From positions 76,023-135,323 of the forward strand of contig CAMCFN010000005.1 of the NCBI GenBank assembly GCA_945874145.1: a DNA stretch of 59,301 nt, in the 5' to 3' direction. The DNA comes from Akkermansia muciniphila. Its GTDB lineage: Bacteria > Verrucomicrobiota > Verrucomicrobiia > Limisphaerales > SXTU01. Position numbers and translations under genes: made by a program. Positions 26,291 to 36,650 of this stretch are shown piece after piece. Each line of letters opens with the position of its first letter. The first letter of the stretch is position 1. The notes under the pieces were generated by a model. The model worked only from the letters and a program-made list of their open reading frames with translations. It did no database searches and was not told the DNA's origin.

Positions 26291-28564
26291 ATGAAAACGG
26301 TTCACCTCGTTCTGCTGCTGGCCGCACTTGCCGCCGGCCTCCTCACCGCCCGCGCAGCCAGTCCGGGCCGGGCCGCTGCCGCTGAAGTTGACGCGCTTCT
26401 CGCCGCGCATTGGAAGTCCGCTGGCGTCAGGCCCAACACGCCCGTCAGCGACGAGACCTTCGTGCGCCGCATCTATCTGGACCTCGCGGGGCGCATCCCC
26501 ACCACCAGCGAGGCCCGCGCGTTTCTCGACGCGAAGGAGCCGGACAAGCGCGCGGCGCTGATTGACGACCTGCTCGCGCGCGAGAGCTACGTGTCGCACT
26601 TCTACAACTTCTGGGCGGACATCCTGCGGCTGAAGTCGCACTTCGTGAACACCGCGAACGTCGTGCCCGCCGCCTACGCGAAGTTCATCAAGGACAGCCT
26701 CCGCACGAACAAGCCTTACGACCAGTTCGTGCGCGAGCTGCTCTCGGCGCGCGGCTACGCGTGGGACAACGGCGCGGTCGGCTTCTACAGCCGCGACCCG
26801 GAGATGCCCCTCGACAACATGGCACTGACCACGCGCATCTTCCTCGGCACGCGCATCGAGTGCGCGCAGTGCCACGACCATCCGTTCGACAAGTGGAAGC
26901 AGACGGAGTTCTACCATCTCGCGGCTTACACCTACGGCAACAAGCTGGTGCATGAGGCGTTCAGCGGCGCGCGTGACGCGATTCGCGCCCGGCAGGACGC
27001 CATCAACGACGATTTCAAAAAGGAGAAGGCCGCGTCCACCGACGGCGGCAAGGCGGCGGAAAAGCGCAAGCAGGAGCGGCTCGACGCCATGGAGTATCGG
27101 AAAGTCGTCGGCATCATCAAAGGCCCCGTCGGCCAGCTCTTCAGCCCCATCGGCCTCGATCGCAAACCCGACGCCGTGCTCAAGCTGCCCTCCGACTTCC
27201 ACCAGGCCGACGGCAAGCCCGGCGACGTGATGCGGCCCGGACCCATCTTCGGCACCGCGCCGGAGCTGAAGTCCGGCGACGACTCCGCCGCCGTCTTCGC
27301 GCGCTGGGTGACTGCACCCGACAACCCGCGCTTCACTCGCGTCATCGTGAACCGCCTCTGGCGAAAACTCTTCGGCGTCGCGCTCACCGAACCGCTCGAT
27401 GACCTGCGCGACGGCGCGGATGCGATGGCGCCCGCTGTCGAGCACCGCCTGACGCAGATCCTCGCCGAGTTGCGTTACGACCTGAAGGCGTTCCTCGCCG
27501 TCGTCGCGAACACGCGCGCCTACCAGTCCGCCGTCACGCCCGGCGAGTTCAACCCTGGCGAGGAGACGTATCACTTTACCGGCCCGCTGCTGCGCCGCCT
27601 CAGTGCCGAGCAAGTGTGGGATTCCCTCGTCGCGCTCGCCAGTCACGAGCCGGACGCCCGCGACCTGGCCCGCGACGCGCGCGACGACCGCCGCATCGCC
27701 GTCTCGCACATGGCCTGCGACGCCTACCTGAACTTCGACGGCAGCCAACTCGTGGACATGGCCTACGCGCGCTTGCAGGCGGAACTGGCACTGCAAAAGC
27801 GAGAAACCGCCGTCAAGGAAGCCCTCATCGTCGCCAAGCGCGCCGGCGACAAGCGGAAGGAACTTGAACTGCGCCATCAAGAGGGCGACCTCGACCGTGA
27901 GCGCGGCGAGACGTTCGTGAAGGATTTCATCATGCCCATCCTCACGAACCTCGCGCAGAAGAAGGCCGGTCCCGACGCGAAAGTCACCGTGGACGAGACC
28001 TACAAGATGAATCCCAACCCGCGCGTGCTGCCGACTGAAACCTGGAAGCGCCTGCACGTCCCCGGCTACGGCCCGGCGCCCAAGACCGCCGCGCAACTCG
28101 CCGCCGAAGCCCAAGCGGAGAAGGCCCGCCTCACCGCGCTGGCGTTGCGGCTCGGCTACACCGGGCAGGACTGCGCCGGATTCGTCGCCTACTGCGACAA
28201 AGCCGGCGTGGAATGGCGGCGTGCCTCCGAACTCGACAGCCCCGCCCCGCGCGGCCACTTCCTCCGCACAATGGGTCAGAGCGACCGCGACTTCGTCGAG
28301 AACGCCAACCCCAACGCCAGCATCCCGCAGGCGCTGGCGTTGATGAACGGCGACCTCAGCTCGCCCAAGGGCGTGCTCTCGCCCTTCTCGCCGCTGATGC
28401 ACACCGTCGCCCGGGCTGGCGACAAAACCGCCGCCGTTTATCTCGCACTGCTGTCCCGCCCGCCCGCCGCCGCCGAGCGCGCCGCGCTGTCCAAGGCCGG
28501 GGCCTCGCCCGAGGAACTCATCTATGCGCTGCTTAACTCTAAGCAGTTCCTCTTCATCCAGTGA
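26291..28564 (+). CDS. DUF1549/DUF1553 exported haem-motif protein
   Basis: The 757-residue protein from ATG 26291 has a signal peptide (1-22). The DUF1549 domain contains RRIYLDLAGRIPT and the CAQCHDHPFDKWKQTEFY haem-like motif (CxxCH). The DUF1553 domain follows a Lys-rich linker and includes RFTRVIVNRLWRKLFG and LLRRLSAEQVWDSLVAL. An earlier start at 26252 would put charged residues ahead of the signal peptide, so 26291 is preferred. It pairs with the DUF1501 gene upstream; in many PVC genomes the order is the opposite. Likely part of the extracytoplasmic degradation machinery. Confidence 0.88.
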   Translation: MKTVHLVLLLAALAAGLLTARAASPGRAAAAEVDALLAAHWKSAGVRPNTPVSDETFVRRIYLDLAGRIPTTSEARAFLDAKEPDKRAALIDDLLARESYVSHFYNFWADILRLKSHFVNTANVVPAAYAKFIKDSLRTNKPYDQFVRELLSARGYAWDNGAVGFYSRDPEMPLDNMALTTRIFLGTRIECAQCHDHPFDKWKQTEFYHLAAYTYGNKLVHEAFSGARDAIRARQDAINDDFKKEKAASTDGGKAAEKRKQERLDAMEYRKVVGIIKGPVGQLFSPIGLDRKPDAVLKLPSDFHQADGKPGDVMRPGPIFGTAPELKSGDDSAAVFARWVTAPDNPRFTRVIVNRLWRKLFGVALTEPLDDLRDGADAMAPAVEHRLTQILAELRYDLKAFLAVVANTRAYQSAVTPGEFNPGEETYHFTGPLLRRLSAEQVWDSLVALASHEPDARDLARDARDDRRIAVSHMACDAYLNFDGSQLVDMAYARLQAELALQKRETAVKEALIVAKRAGDKRKELELRHQEGDLDRERGETFVKDFIMPILTNLAQKKAGPDAKVTVDETYKMNPNPRVLPTETWKRLHVPGYGPAPKTAAQLAAEAQAEKARLTALALRLGYTGQDCAGFVAYCDKAGVEWRRASELDSPAPRGHFLRTMGQSDRDFVENANPNASIPQALALMNGDLSSPKGVLSPFSPLMHTVARAGDKTAAVYLALLSRPPAAAERAALSKAGASPEELIYALLNSKQFLFIQ

Positions 28565-28567
28565 CCC

Positions 28568-28689
28568 TTGCCGGAGGTTTACAGCCGCCGTCCTCGGAGC
28601 GCGGACGCCCACGTCCGCAGCCGCTGACCCGGACGTAGGCGTCCGGGCTCCTGTCCACCCACCACACGGCGGCTGCACTCCGCCGGCAA
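28568..28689. repeat. Nested inverted-repeat element between genes
   Basis: The outer arms at 28568-28592 and 28665-28689 are imperfect inverted repeats of about 25 bases. Inside lie two shorter palindromes at 28601-28618 and 28628-28647, both built on a GGACG core. The whole unit would fold into a branched cruciform or RNA structure. It fills most of the gap between two convergently spaced plus-strand genes and resembles REP/MITE-type intergenic repeats; it may also end transcription of the DUF1501/DUF1549 operon. Confidence 0.65.
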
Positions 28690-28756
28690 GGGGGAGGGCC
28701 CGCAGTATCACGGAGCATTGAAGCGCGCGCCGGACCGTCGCAAACTTGCCGGACTT

Positions 28757-31700
28757 ATGAAACGCGCTTTCCTGTCGTTCCTCGCCGCTTGGCTGATGCT
28801 CGTCGCCGCACGCGCTGCGGTGCCGCTGGCGAAGAACGACCTCCTTCTGTTCTACGGCGGCGGTATGGTCGAGCGCCTGCTGGAGTCCGGCAACCTGGAG
28901 GCCCATCTGCAACTCGCCCACCCGGAGAAGAATCTCCGCGTGCGCAGCCTGGCGTGGACCGGGGATGAAGTCGGTTACCGGCTGCGCGCCGAGGGCTATG
29001 TCGAACACTTGAAGACGCTGCTGGCGAAGTGGCCGGCGAATGTCGTGGTGCTCGGCTACGGCATGAACGAGTCCTTCGCGGGGCAAGCCGGGGTGGCCGA
29101 GTTTCGCACGCAGTTCGAGGCGCATTTGCGTGAGGTGGCCCGGCTGCATCCAAATGCCAAGCTTGTGTTGCTTTCGCCCATCGCGGTTCAGGAGGCCGGG
29201 CCGCGCAACGCCGAAATCGGGGCGTATTCCTCGGCGATTTCCGAGTTGGCGAAAGCCCGTGGGGCGCTGTTCGTGGACCTCTTCGCGGCCAGCCAGGCGG
29301 CACACGCGAAGAGTCCGGTGCCGCTCGTGAGTCAGGGCATTTACCTCACCGAGGCGGGCACTCGCGAAATCGGCAGCGCCATCGCCCGCGCGCTGCTGGG
29401 TGAGCCGGCGATCGCGCGGGTGCCCACCTGGCGGGTCGAGGATGTGGCCCAGGCGGCCGCGCAGAAGTCGCGCCACGTCGCCGACCTCGTGCGCCCGAAG
29501 AATGGCGTGGTGTATTACGGCGTGCGGAAGCGGCCCGAGGAATACGCCGCGGAAATGCCACGCTATCACCGGCTCGTTGAGCAGGCCGAGCAGGTGCTGC
29601 ACGACCTCGTGGGCAAGCCGTCAGCGCACTTCGCCGACTTTCCCGCGCCGTCCCTGCCGCCGATGCCGGAGGGCAGGAGCAACCCCGACCGCTTCGGTGG
29701 CGGCGTGGTGAAATCCCCGGCGGAGCAGCAGAAGGATTTGAAAGTCGCCGACGGCTACGCGCTCAACCTCTTCGCGTCGGAGGTGGAGTTCCCCGATTTG
29801 AAAAGCCCGGTGCAGATGGCGTTCGACGCGCGCGGCCGCCTGTGGGTCGTGACGATGCCGTCGTTCCCGCACACCGTTCCCGGCGCGCCGCCCCGGGACA
29901 AGATTCTGATTCTCGAAGACACCAATCGCGACGGGAAGGCGGACAAGAGCACGGTGTTCGCGGACGGCTTCGATGCGTTGGACGGCGTCGCCTTCCACGA
30001 GCGCGGCGTCATCGTCTCGGCGCAACCCCGGCTGCTGCTGCTAAGGGACCACGATGGCGATGGCCGGGCGGATGCCCAGACCGAGCTGCTGCGGGGTGTG
30101 GACGTGACGGACTCGCATCACGGCGGCATGGTCGCGAGCGACCCGCTGGGGCATGTGATTTTCTGCGACGGCGTGTTTCACCGGTCGCAATTCGAGACGC
30201 CGTTCGGCGTGGTGCGCGGGGTGGATTCCACCACGTATCGGCTGGAGCCCGGCACGGGCCGCATCACCGCCGAGTGGCAAAGCATGACGCCCAATCCGTG
30301 GAAAGTTTCCTTCGACCGCTACGGCAACCTCTTCCAGCGCTACGGTGGCGGGCACGTGCTCGAGAGCCTGCCGCTCACCTGGACGCCGCTCGGCGCGTAT
30401 CATTCCTACGGCCACGCCACGGTGTTGAACTACGGCAAAGGCTCCGCGCTCAGTGTCATTTCCAGTCCGAACTTCCCGGCCGAGTATCAGCAAGGCGTCG
30501 CGTCCGCCACGTTGCTCGGCAGCTACTTCGTCTCCATTGCGAAGGTCAATGCCGACTCCGGGCCCATCGTCGGCACGGACCGCTTGGATTTGGTCAGCTC
30601 CACCAATGCCGCGTTCCGGCCGGTGGACTGCGAGTTCGGCTTCGATGGCGCGCTTTACATCTCGGACTTCTCCAGCCGCATCATCGGCCACGCGCAGCAT
30701 CCAATGCGCGACCCGCAATGGAACCATGAGAAGGGCCGCATCTGGCGCATCGTTCACACGGGCCGGCCGGTGGTCAAAGACTGGCCGGACATCGAAGGCG
30801 CGACCGTGCCGCAACTCCTCGCGTTGCTCACCCATCCGCAGGACATCGTCCGAAATCACGCGCGCATCCGGTTGCGCGGGATGGGCGGCACAGCGGTCGC
30901 CGCGCTGGACGGCTGGCTGGCGAGACTTGACCGCGCCCAGCCTGCGTTCAGCCAGTCCGCGTTGGAAGCCTTGTGGGTGCTGCACGCCTGCGGCGCGGTG
31001 CGCCCCGCTGTGCTCGGCGAATTGCTGCGGTCTCCGGACCCGCTCCATCGCGCCGCCGCCGTGCAGTTGATGCGCTTTCAATCCGAGCGCCTGCCCGAGG
31101 CACTCCCCTGGCTCACCGCTGCCGCGCAAGACCCGCACCCGCGCGTGCGCATGGCCGTGGTCAACGTCGTCGCGCACCTGCGCGTGCGGCAGCCGCAGTT
31201 TGAATCAGTGCTAGCCCGGATCAACTCCGGCGGAGCGCCCGTGCAGCAGATGCTCGCCGACTTGAAGCGCGGGACAAAGCCGCTCAAAGGCCGCTCGGTG
31301 CCCGTGCTGGAAGTGGCGCCTGAGACCCGCGTCAGCCAGTGGCTCTACCTCGGTGAACGCGACGTCACCGAGCCGGGCATTCCACCGGTTTCCGCCGACC
31401 CAAAGAAAGCCAAAGCCTCTCCCATCAAGGCCCGGACCTACCGGACCTTCGTCGAGACCGACGCCGCCCAGACCGCGCTCTTGAGCGTGAAGCACGGCTA
31501 CCTCGACATCCTCGCCAACGGCGTGCAGCTCCTCACCGCCGACAGCCAGTGGAGCTCCGAGCAACAAGTGCAGGTCGAGTTGCAACGCGGCCTCAACAGC
31601 ATTGAAATCGCCTTTCGCCGCGCCAAACCTGCCATGCCGCCGGTCTTCCTTTACGACCTGCTCGGCCAGCCCCTCACCGGTGCCCGCCTCGCCACCAATG

Positions 31701-32686
31701 ATGCCGCACTGAAAACCTTCGCCGCCGCCTGGGAACAGGCCCACGCCGCCGACGCCAACGCCCTCCGCGTGCAGGCCGTGCCCAACCTCATGCAGTTCGC
31801 GCCGCGCGAACTCCGCGCCAAACCCGGCGCGCAGGTCCGCATCATTTTTGAAAACCCCGACCTCATGCAGCACAACCTCGTGCTCGTCGCCATCGGGGCC
31901 GACGAAGAAGTGGGCGGGCTCGCCGACCAGATGGCCACCCGGCCCGATGCGTTGGCAAAGCACTACCTCCCCGACTCGAAGAAAATCCTCCACGCCACTC
32001 CGCTCGTGAACCCGAACGGCCGAGCCGAACTGAACTTCACCGCGCCCACCCAGCCCGGCCGCTATCCCTACCTCTGCACCTTCCCCGGCCACTGGCGCGT
32101 GATGCGCGGAGTGCTCCTTGTCGCCGACAACGCGGAGGAGTTCCTCGCCAAGAACCCCGAGCCTACGGTGAAACTTATCGAGTGGAAGATTGCCGACTTC
32201 ACCAACGACCTAAAGCGCGTCGGCCAGCACCGGAATTTCGCCCGAGGCCAGCAGCAGTTCACCGCGCTCGCGTGCGCCCAGTGCCATCAACTCGGCAAGG
32301 CCGGCGTCGCCTTCGGCCCGAGCCTCAGCGATGTGGTGAAGAAGTATAAAGGCGACGCCAAGCTCGTGTTGCAGGAAATCCTCGACCCCTCGAAAGCCAT
32401 CGAAGAGAAGTATCGCAACGTGACCCTCGACTTGGGCGATGAGAACTCTCCCACCGGCATCATCCTCGCCGAGGACAAGGACAGCATGACCATCCAAACC
32501 GGCCCGACCGCCGCCCAAGTGCAAAAGGTCGCCAAGACCGCCATCAAGTCCCGCAAGCCCTCCGCGCTCTCCCTCATGCCCGCCGGCCTGCTCAACGCAC
32601 TGGACAAGGATCAAATCCTCGACCTGCTCGCCTACCTCCTCGCCGAAGGCAAAGGCGACCACGCCGCCTTCAAGCACGCGCATTGA
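28757..32686 (+). CDS. Multidomain secreted protein: degenerate SGNH - PVC dehydrogenase - cupredoxin - cytochrome c
   Basis: ATG 28757 is preferred over an in-frame ATG at 28718 because a signal peptide (1-21) follows directly. The 1309-residue layout matches the gene at 20744: an SGNH-like domain (25-225), a PVC dehydrogenase-type propeller, a HEAT-like region, a beta-sandwich, a blue-copper-like domain with MQHN and LCTFPGHWRVM ligands, and CAQCH at 1173-1177. The SGNH domain has lost its Ser (GGGMVERL, Gly at 36) and its late His (GIYL, Tyr196) while Asn104 remains, so this module is probably non-catalytic. The electron-transfer half looks intact. Confidence 0.87.
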   Translation: MKRAFLSFLAAWLMLVAARAAVPLAKNDLLLFYGGGMVERLLESGNLEAHLQLAHPEKNLRVRSLAWTGDEVGYRLRAEGYVEHLKTLLAKWPANVVVLGYGMNESFAGQAGVAEFRTQFEAHLREVARLHPNAKLVLLSPIAVQEAGPRNAEIGAYSSAISELAKARGALFVDLFAASQAAHAKSPVPLVSQGIYLTEAGTREIGSAIARALLGEPAIARVPTWRVEDVAQAAAQKSRHVADLVRPKNGVVYYGVRKRPEEYAAEMPRYHRLVEQAEQVLHDLVGKPSAHFADFPAPSLPPMPEGRSNPDRFGGGVVKSPAEQQKDLKVADGYALNLFASEVEFPDLKSPVQMAFDARGRLWVVTMPSFPHTVPGAPPRDKILILEDTNRDGKADKSTVFADGFDALDGVAFHERGVIVSAQPRLLLLRDHDGDGRADAQTELLRGVDVTDSHHGGMVASDPLGHVIFCDGVFHRSQFETPFGVVRGVDSTTYRLEPGTGRITAEWQSMTPNPWKVSFDRYGNLFQRYGGGHVLESLPLTWTPLGAYHSYGHATVLNYGKGSALSVISSPNFPAEYQQGVASATLLGSYFVSIAKVNADSGPIVGTDRLDLVSSTNAAFRPVDCEFGFDGALYISDFSSRIIGHAQHPMRDPQWNHEKGRIWRIVHTGRPVVKDWPDIEGATVPQLLALLTHPQDIVRNHARIRLRGMGGTAVAALDGWLARLDRAQPAFSQSALEALWVLHACGAVRPAVLGELLRSPDPLHRAAAVQLMRFQSERLPEALPWLTAAAQDPHPRVRMAVVNVVAHLRVRQPQFESVLARINSGGAPVQQMLADLKRGTKPLKGRSVPVLEVAPETRVSQWLYLGERDVTEPGIPPVSADPKKAKASPIKARTYRTFVETDAAQTALLSVKHGYLDILANGVQLLTADSQWSSEQQVQVELQRGLNSIEIAFRRAKPAMPPVFLYDLLGQPLTGARLATNDAALKTFAAAWEQAHAADANALRVQAVPNLMQFAPRELRAKPGAQVRIIFENPDLMQHNLVLVAIGADEEVGGLADQMATRPDALAKHYLPDSKKILHATPLVNPNGRAELNFTAPTQPGRYPYLCTFPGHWRVMRGVLLVADNAEEFLAKNPEPTVKLIEWKIADFTNDLKRVGQHRNFARGQQQFTALACAQCHQLGKAGVAFGPSLSDVVKKYKGDAKLVLQEILDPSKAIEEKYRNVTLDLGDENSPTGIILAEDKDSMTIQTGPTAAQVQKVAKTAIKSRKPSALSLMPAGLLNALDKDQILDLLAYLLAEGKGDHAAFKHAH

Positions 32687-32714
32687 GGCATCGTCGCTGA
32701 AGCGCCCGACGTGA

Positions 32715-33443
32715 TTACGCTAGCCTGCGCGTTCCCGGCTCCTTCATGCGCAAGTGCGGCTTGTCCGTCTGCGGATACTTCACCGTAAGCGAGTCAGAGA
32801 GATACGGGTCCAGCAACGCGTGCCGGCCATTGAACTGCACGAGAAACCCGCTTTGTCCCAGCCACCACAGGCGGAAGCTGGGCCGGTCGGACTTGGCGGC
32901 TTCAACGTCGGCAAGCAGAGCGTCGTCTTGGAGCAGGGGGTTAATCATTTGCAATTCTCCCAAATTCGACGATTTGACAGCCACAACTGACGGCTTGTCG
33001 GTGGCAAACGGGGCACTCTTCCAAATCACAGCCCACACAGCGTGCAGTTGCCCACTTTTGGCGTAACAGTCGGAACAAAACTCCTGTCCATTGTCCCCCT
33101 GCTCCTCGTTGCCAAACCTGACTCTTGGAACACTGCGATGGCCTACGACGAAATACTCAGGAATCTGAGCTGGAGGTTCGGGCCAGTCGCTGGCAGAGCC
33201 TGCGAGATCTCGTCGCACAGCCTCCTCCAATCGCCAATGACAACCGTCTGAATCAACGGTCCCTTTGCTCGCCCTGAAGTAACCTCTCCAAGCCAACGTA
33301 GCCAACAAAACGCCGAAGGATGCAAACACGCCTCCAGCTACGAGTTGGTTTGTCAGCAGCCCAATCAACGCACCGAAGCAACAAAAGCCTGCGATGAACG
33401 CCAACCCTATCCGTTCGGTCCCCTTGAGGCGACACTTGAGCAT
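32715..33443 (-). pseudogene. Chimeric ORF: membrane protein start joined to a truncated metallo-beta-lactamase-fold protein
   Basis: Residues 1-165 start with two hydrophobic segments (about 12-50) and hold a CSDC pair; I do not recognise this part. From Met166 (base 32948) the sequence becomes the N-terminus of a UlaG-like metallo-hydrolase: WWLGQSGFLVQF then LLDPYLSDSLT and TDKPHLRM. The frame stops at 32715, before the HxHxDH metal motif expected next. Either a deletion fused two genes, or a short MBL fragment lies in frame after an unrelated gene. It is convergent with the giant fusion gene, 28 bases away. Confidence 0.5.
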
Positions 33444-33460
33444 GGCTTAAAGGCGTTGTG

Positions 33461-34510
<1,050 letters not shown>

Positions 34511-34518
34511 GAGGAGAT

Positions 34519-34583
34519 TAACCACAGACATACAGAGAGCACAGAGAACACCCCTTCTCCGTGTCCTCTGTGTCTCTGTGGTT
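34519..34583. repeat. Inverted repeat filling the intergenic gap
   Basis: An AACCACAGA-type arm at 34519-34551 is mirrored by the arm at 34559-34583, rich in CTGTGT steps. The short gap between the SIS-domain gene and the MetE-like gene consists almost entirely of this element. Such CTCTGTG-type repeats occur as dispersed intergenic elements in many environmental genomes; a role in transcript ending is possible. Confidence 0.55.
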
Positions 34584-34588
34584 GCAAT

Positions 34589-35362
34589 TCAGTTGCCAAG
34601 GTTCCGGTAGAGTTCCGCCATGCGGCGCGCGTGTTCATCGTAAGCCGCTTCAAATAGCTCCGTAGCTTTCGAAGCTCCGACGAGCGCTCCGGCGGTCAAC
34701 ACCTTCGGCGGGTGCCCTGACTGTGTGAGCCGCACGGCGACTTCGGCCTTCAGCGCGTTCACCAGCGCGCAGCCGCCGATGGTCGATCCGGGTGCGACCG
34801 GCGTGTCGAGGCCCGGCACCTTAATCATCGCGTCGCCAACGGGTGCGCCGGTGTCGAGGACGAGGTCGGCGAAGTCCTGAAGCTTCTTCCCGCTCGCGTG
34901 CCGGCTCGTGCTCGCCTCCGAGTGCGCGCGGCTGATGATGGCAACGACCTTCACGCCCCGCTTCCGAAACTGCTCCGCCATCTCGACGGGCACGACGTTG
35001 CAGCCGGAGGACGAAGCAACGAGCGCGCAATCGCGGTCGGACAAATCGAAATTGCGCAAAATGCGCTCCGCGAGCCCGGAAACATTTTCGAGAAACATCG
35101 CCTGCCGCTGTCCGTTCGCGCCGACGACGAGGTTGTGGAACGACAGCGACAGCTCGACGATGGGGTTGAAGCCGGGGAACGACCCGTAGCGCGGCCACAT
35201 CTCCTCGACGAGGATGCGGCTGTGCCCGGAGCCGAAGAGGTGGACCATGCGACCGGCGAGAATCGTCTGCGCAAACCAGTCGGCGGCCTGCTGGATGGCG
35301 GGTGCCTGTCGCTCGACGGTGTCCAGCAGCGCGCGACAGTGTTGGAGATAGTTATGGGTCAT
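34589..35362 (-). CDS. SIS-domain protein (UPF0309-like sugar isomerase family)
   Basis: The 257-residue protein shows a SIS fold: MVHLFGSGHSRILVEEMWPRY near residue 40, where Gly and Ser residues bind a phosphosugar, and a CALVASSSGCN segment followed by FRKRGVKVVAI. UPF0309-like proteins are of this length and are presumed to act on phosphosugars, often amino sugars; no substrate can be named. Cytoplasmic, no signal peptide. It lies 48 bases downstream of threonine synthase on the same strand. Confidence 0.75.
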   Translation of the reverse strand: MTHNYLQHCRALLDTVERQAPAIQQAADWFAQTILAGRMVHLFGSGHSRILVEEMWPRYGSFPGFNPIVELSLSFHNLVVGANGQRQAMFLENVSGLAERILRNFDLSDRDCALVASSSGCNVVPVEMAEQFRKRGVKVVAIISRAHSEASTSRHASGKKLQDFADLVLDTGAPVGDAMIKVPGLDTPVAPGSTIGGCALVNALKAEVAVRLTQSGHPPKVLTAGALVGASKATELFEAAYDEHARRMAELYRNLGN

Positions 35363-35410
35363 GGATCAAATGCGGCGGCAGTCGTAGGTAGCGCAGTGTT
35401 TGTTCCGAGT

Positions 35411-36631
35411 TCAGATGCTGGCCCAATCAATTGGCTGCGTGCAGTCCAAGCGCGGCAGTTGTTCGCGCACGGCCTCGGGATACTTTTGGGCGGCACCAGT
35501 GTTGAAGATGACGATGCGCTCGGTGGGCTTGATCTTGCCGTCCTGGAGCAGGACTTCCAGGGCGCCGAGACAAACAGCGGTTTCCGGGCACAGCGCCACG
35601 CCTTCGCGCGAGCCGGCGAACTGCATCCACTTGGGGATGTCCGCTTCGGGCGTGGCCAGAGCGATGCCACCGCTGGCGCGGACTGCGTCGAGAATCATGA
35701 AGTCACCTACCGCCGCCGGGACGCGGATGCCACTGGCAATGGTGACGGCGGGTTCAAACTTCTTCGCGAAGCGGTCTCCCTTCTTGAAGGCCTCGGCGAT
35801 GGGCGCGCAGCCGGTGCTTTGGCACGAAATCATCCGCGGCCGCTTGGGTGACTTGAGCCAGCCGAGCGCTTCCAGTTCCTGAAACGCCTTCCACATGCCG
35901 ATGAGTCCGGTCCCACCGCCGGTCGGGTAGAGGATCACATCGGGCAGCTCCCAGTCGAACTGCTCGGCGAGTTCGAGTCCCATCGTCTTCTTGCCCTCGA
36001 TGCGATACGGCTCCTTGAGCGTGGAGAGATCAAACCAGCCCTTCTTCGCCCTGCCCTCGCCCACAATGCGCCCGCAGTCGGTGATGAGGCCGTTCACCAG
36101 AAACGTCTTCGCACCCGCAAGAAAACACTCCTTCTGATTGATAATCGGAGTGTCCTCCGGCATGAACACATACGCCTCCATCCCGGCGCGCGCAGCATAG
36201 GCCGCCATCGCGCCGCCCGCATTGCCGGCCGTAGGGCAGGCCACGCGCTTGAGGCCAAAGCCATGGGCCATGGAGACCGCCATGGCCATGCCGCGAGCCT
36301 TGAAGCTGCCGGTGGGCAGCCGGCTTTCGTCCTTCAGGTAGAGATGCTGCACGCCAAAGTGTGAAGCCAGCTGCTTCGTTTCGAGGATCGGCGTGATGGT
36401 TTCCGTCAGCGAAACGATCTTGGCCGGATCACGCACTGGCAGCAGTTCGAGGTAACGCCAGATGGTCGGCGGGCGGCCAAAGAGGGCTTTCTTGGAAAAC
36501 TTCTGCTTCAGCGCTACGAGATCGTAGCGCACCACCAATGGCCGCTGGCAGGCAGTGCACAAGTTGTGAACCTTGGCGGCATCATAACGCGCGGCGCAGT
36601 TGGCGCACTCGAGGTGGGTGACGTAATTCAT
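35411..36631 (-). CDS. thrC: Threonine synthase
   Basis: The 406-residue protein begins with a zinc-ribbon (Cys9, Cys12, Cys25, Cys28), as in many threonine synthases of this length. The PLP Lys is Lys111 in GSFKARG. A PTAGNAGGAMAAYAARAG segment and a TGGGTGLIG glycine loop bind the cofactor phosphate. It converts O-phosphohomoserine to threonine in the cytoplasm. Threonine dehydratase or cysteate synthase are less likely alternatives given the N-terminal ribbon. Its start lies 19 bases after the stop of the PVC dehydrogenase gene on the same strand. Confidence 0.85.
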   Translation of the reverse strand: MNYVTHLECANCAARYDAAKVHNLCTACQRPLVVRYDLVALKQKFSKKALFGRPPTIWRYLELLPVRDPAKIVSLTETITPILETKQLASHFGVQHLYLKDESRLPTGSFKARGMAMAVSMAHGFGLKRVACPTAGNAGGAMAAYAARAGMEAYVFMPEDTPIINQKECFLAGAKTFLVNGLITDCGRIVGEGRAKKGWFDLSTLKEPYRIEGKKTMGLELAEQFDWELPDVILYPTGGGTGLIGMWKAFQELEALGWLKSPKRPRMISCQSTGCAPIAEAFKKGDRFAKKFEPAVTIASGIRVPAAVGDFMILDAVRASGGIALATPEADIPKWMQFAGSREGVALCPETAVCLGALEVLLQDGKIKPTERIVIFNTGAAQKYPEAVREQLPRLDCTQPIDWASI

Positions 36632-36650
36632 GCGTGGAGAGCTGCCCAGC

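Noticed and set aside
26213..29602. 1129-codon antisense open frame
   Set aside because: It spans two real genes and the inverted repeat on the other strand, with no signal or motif; a compositional artefact.
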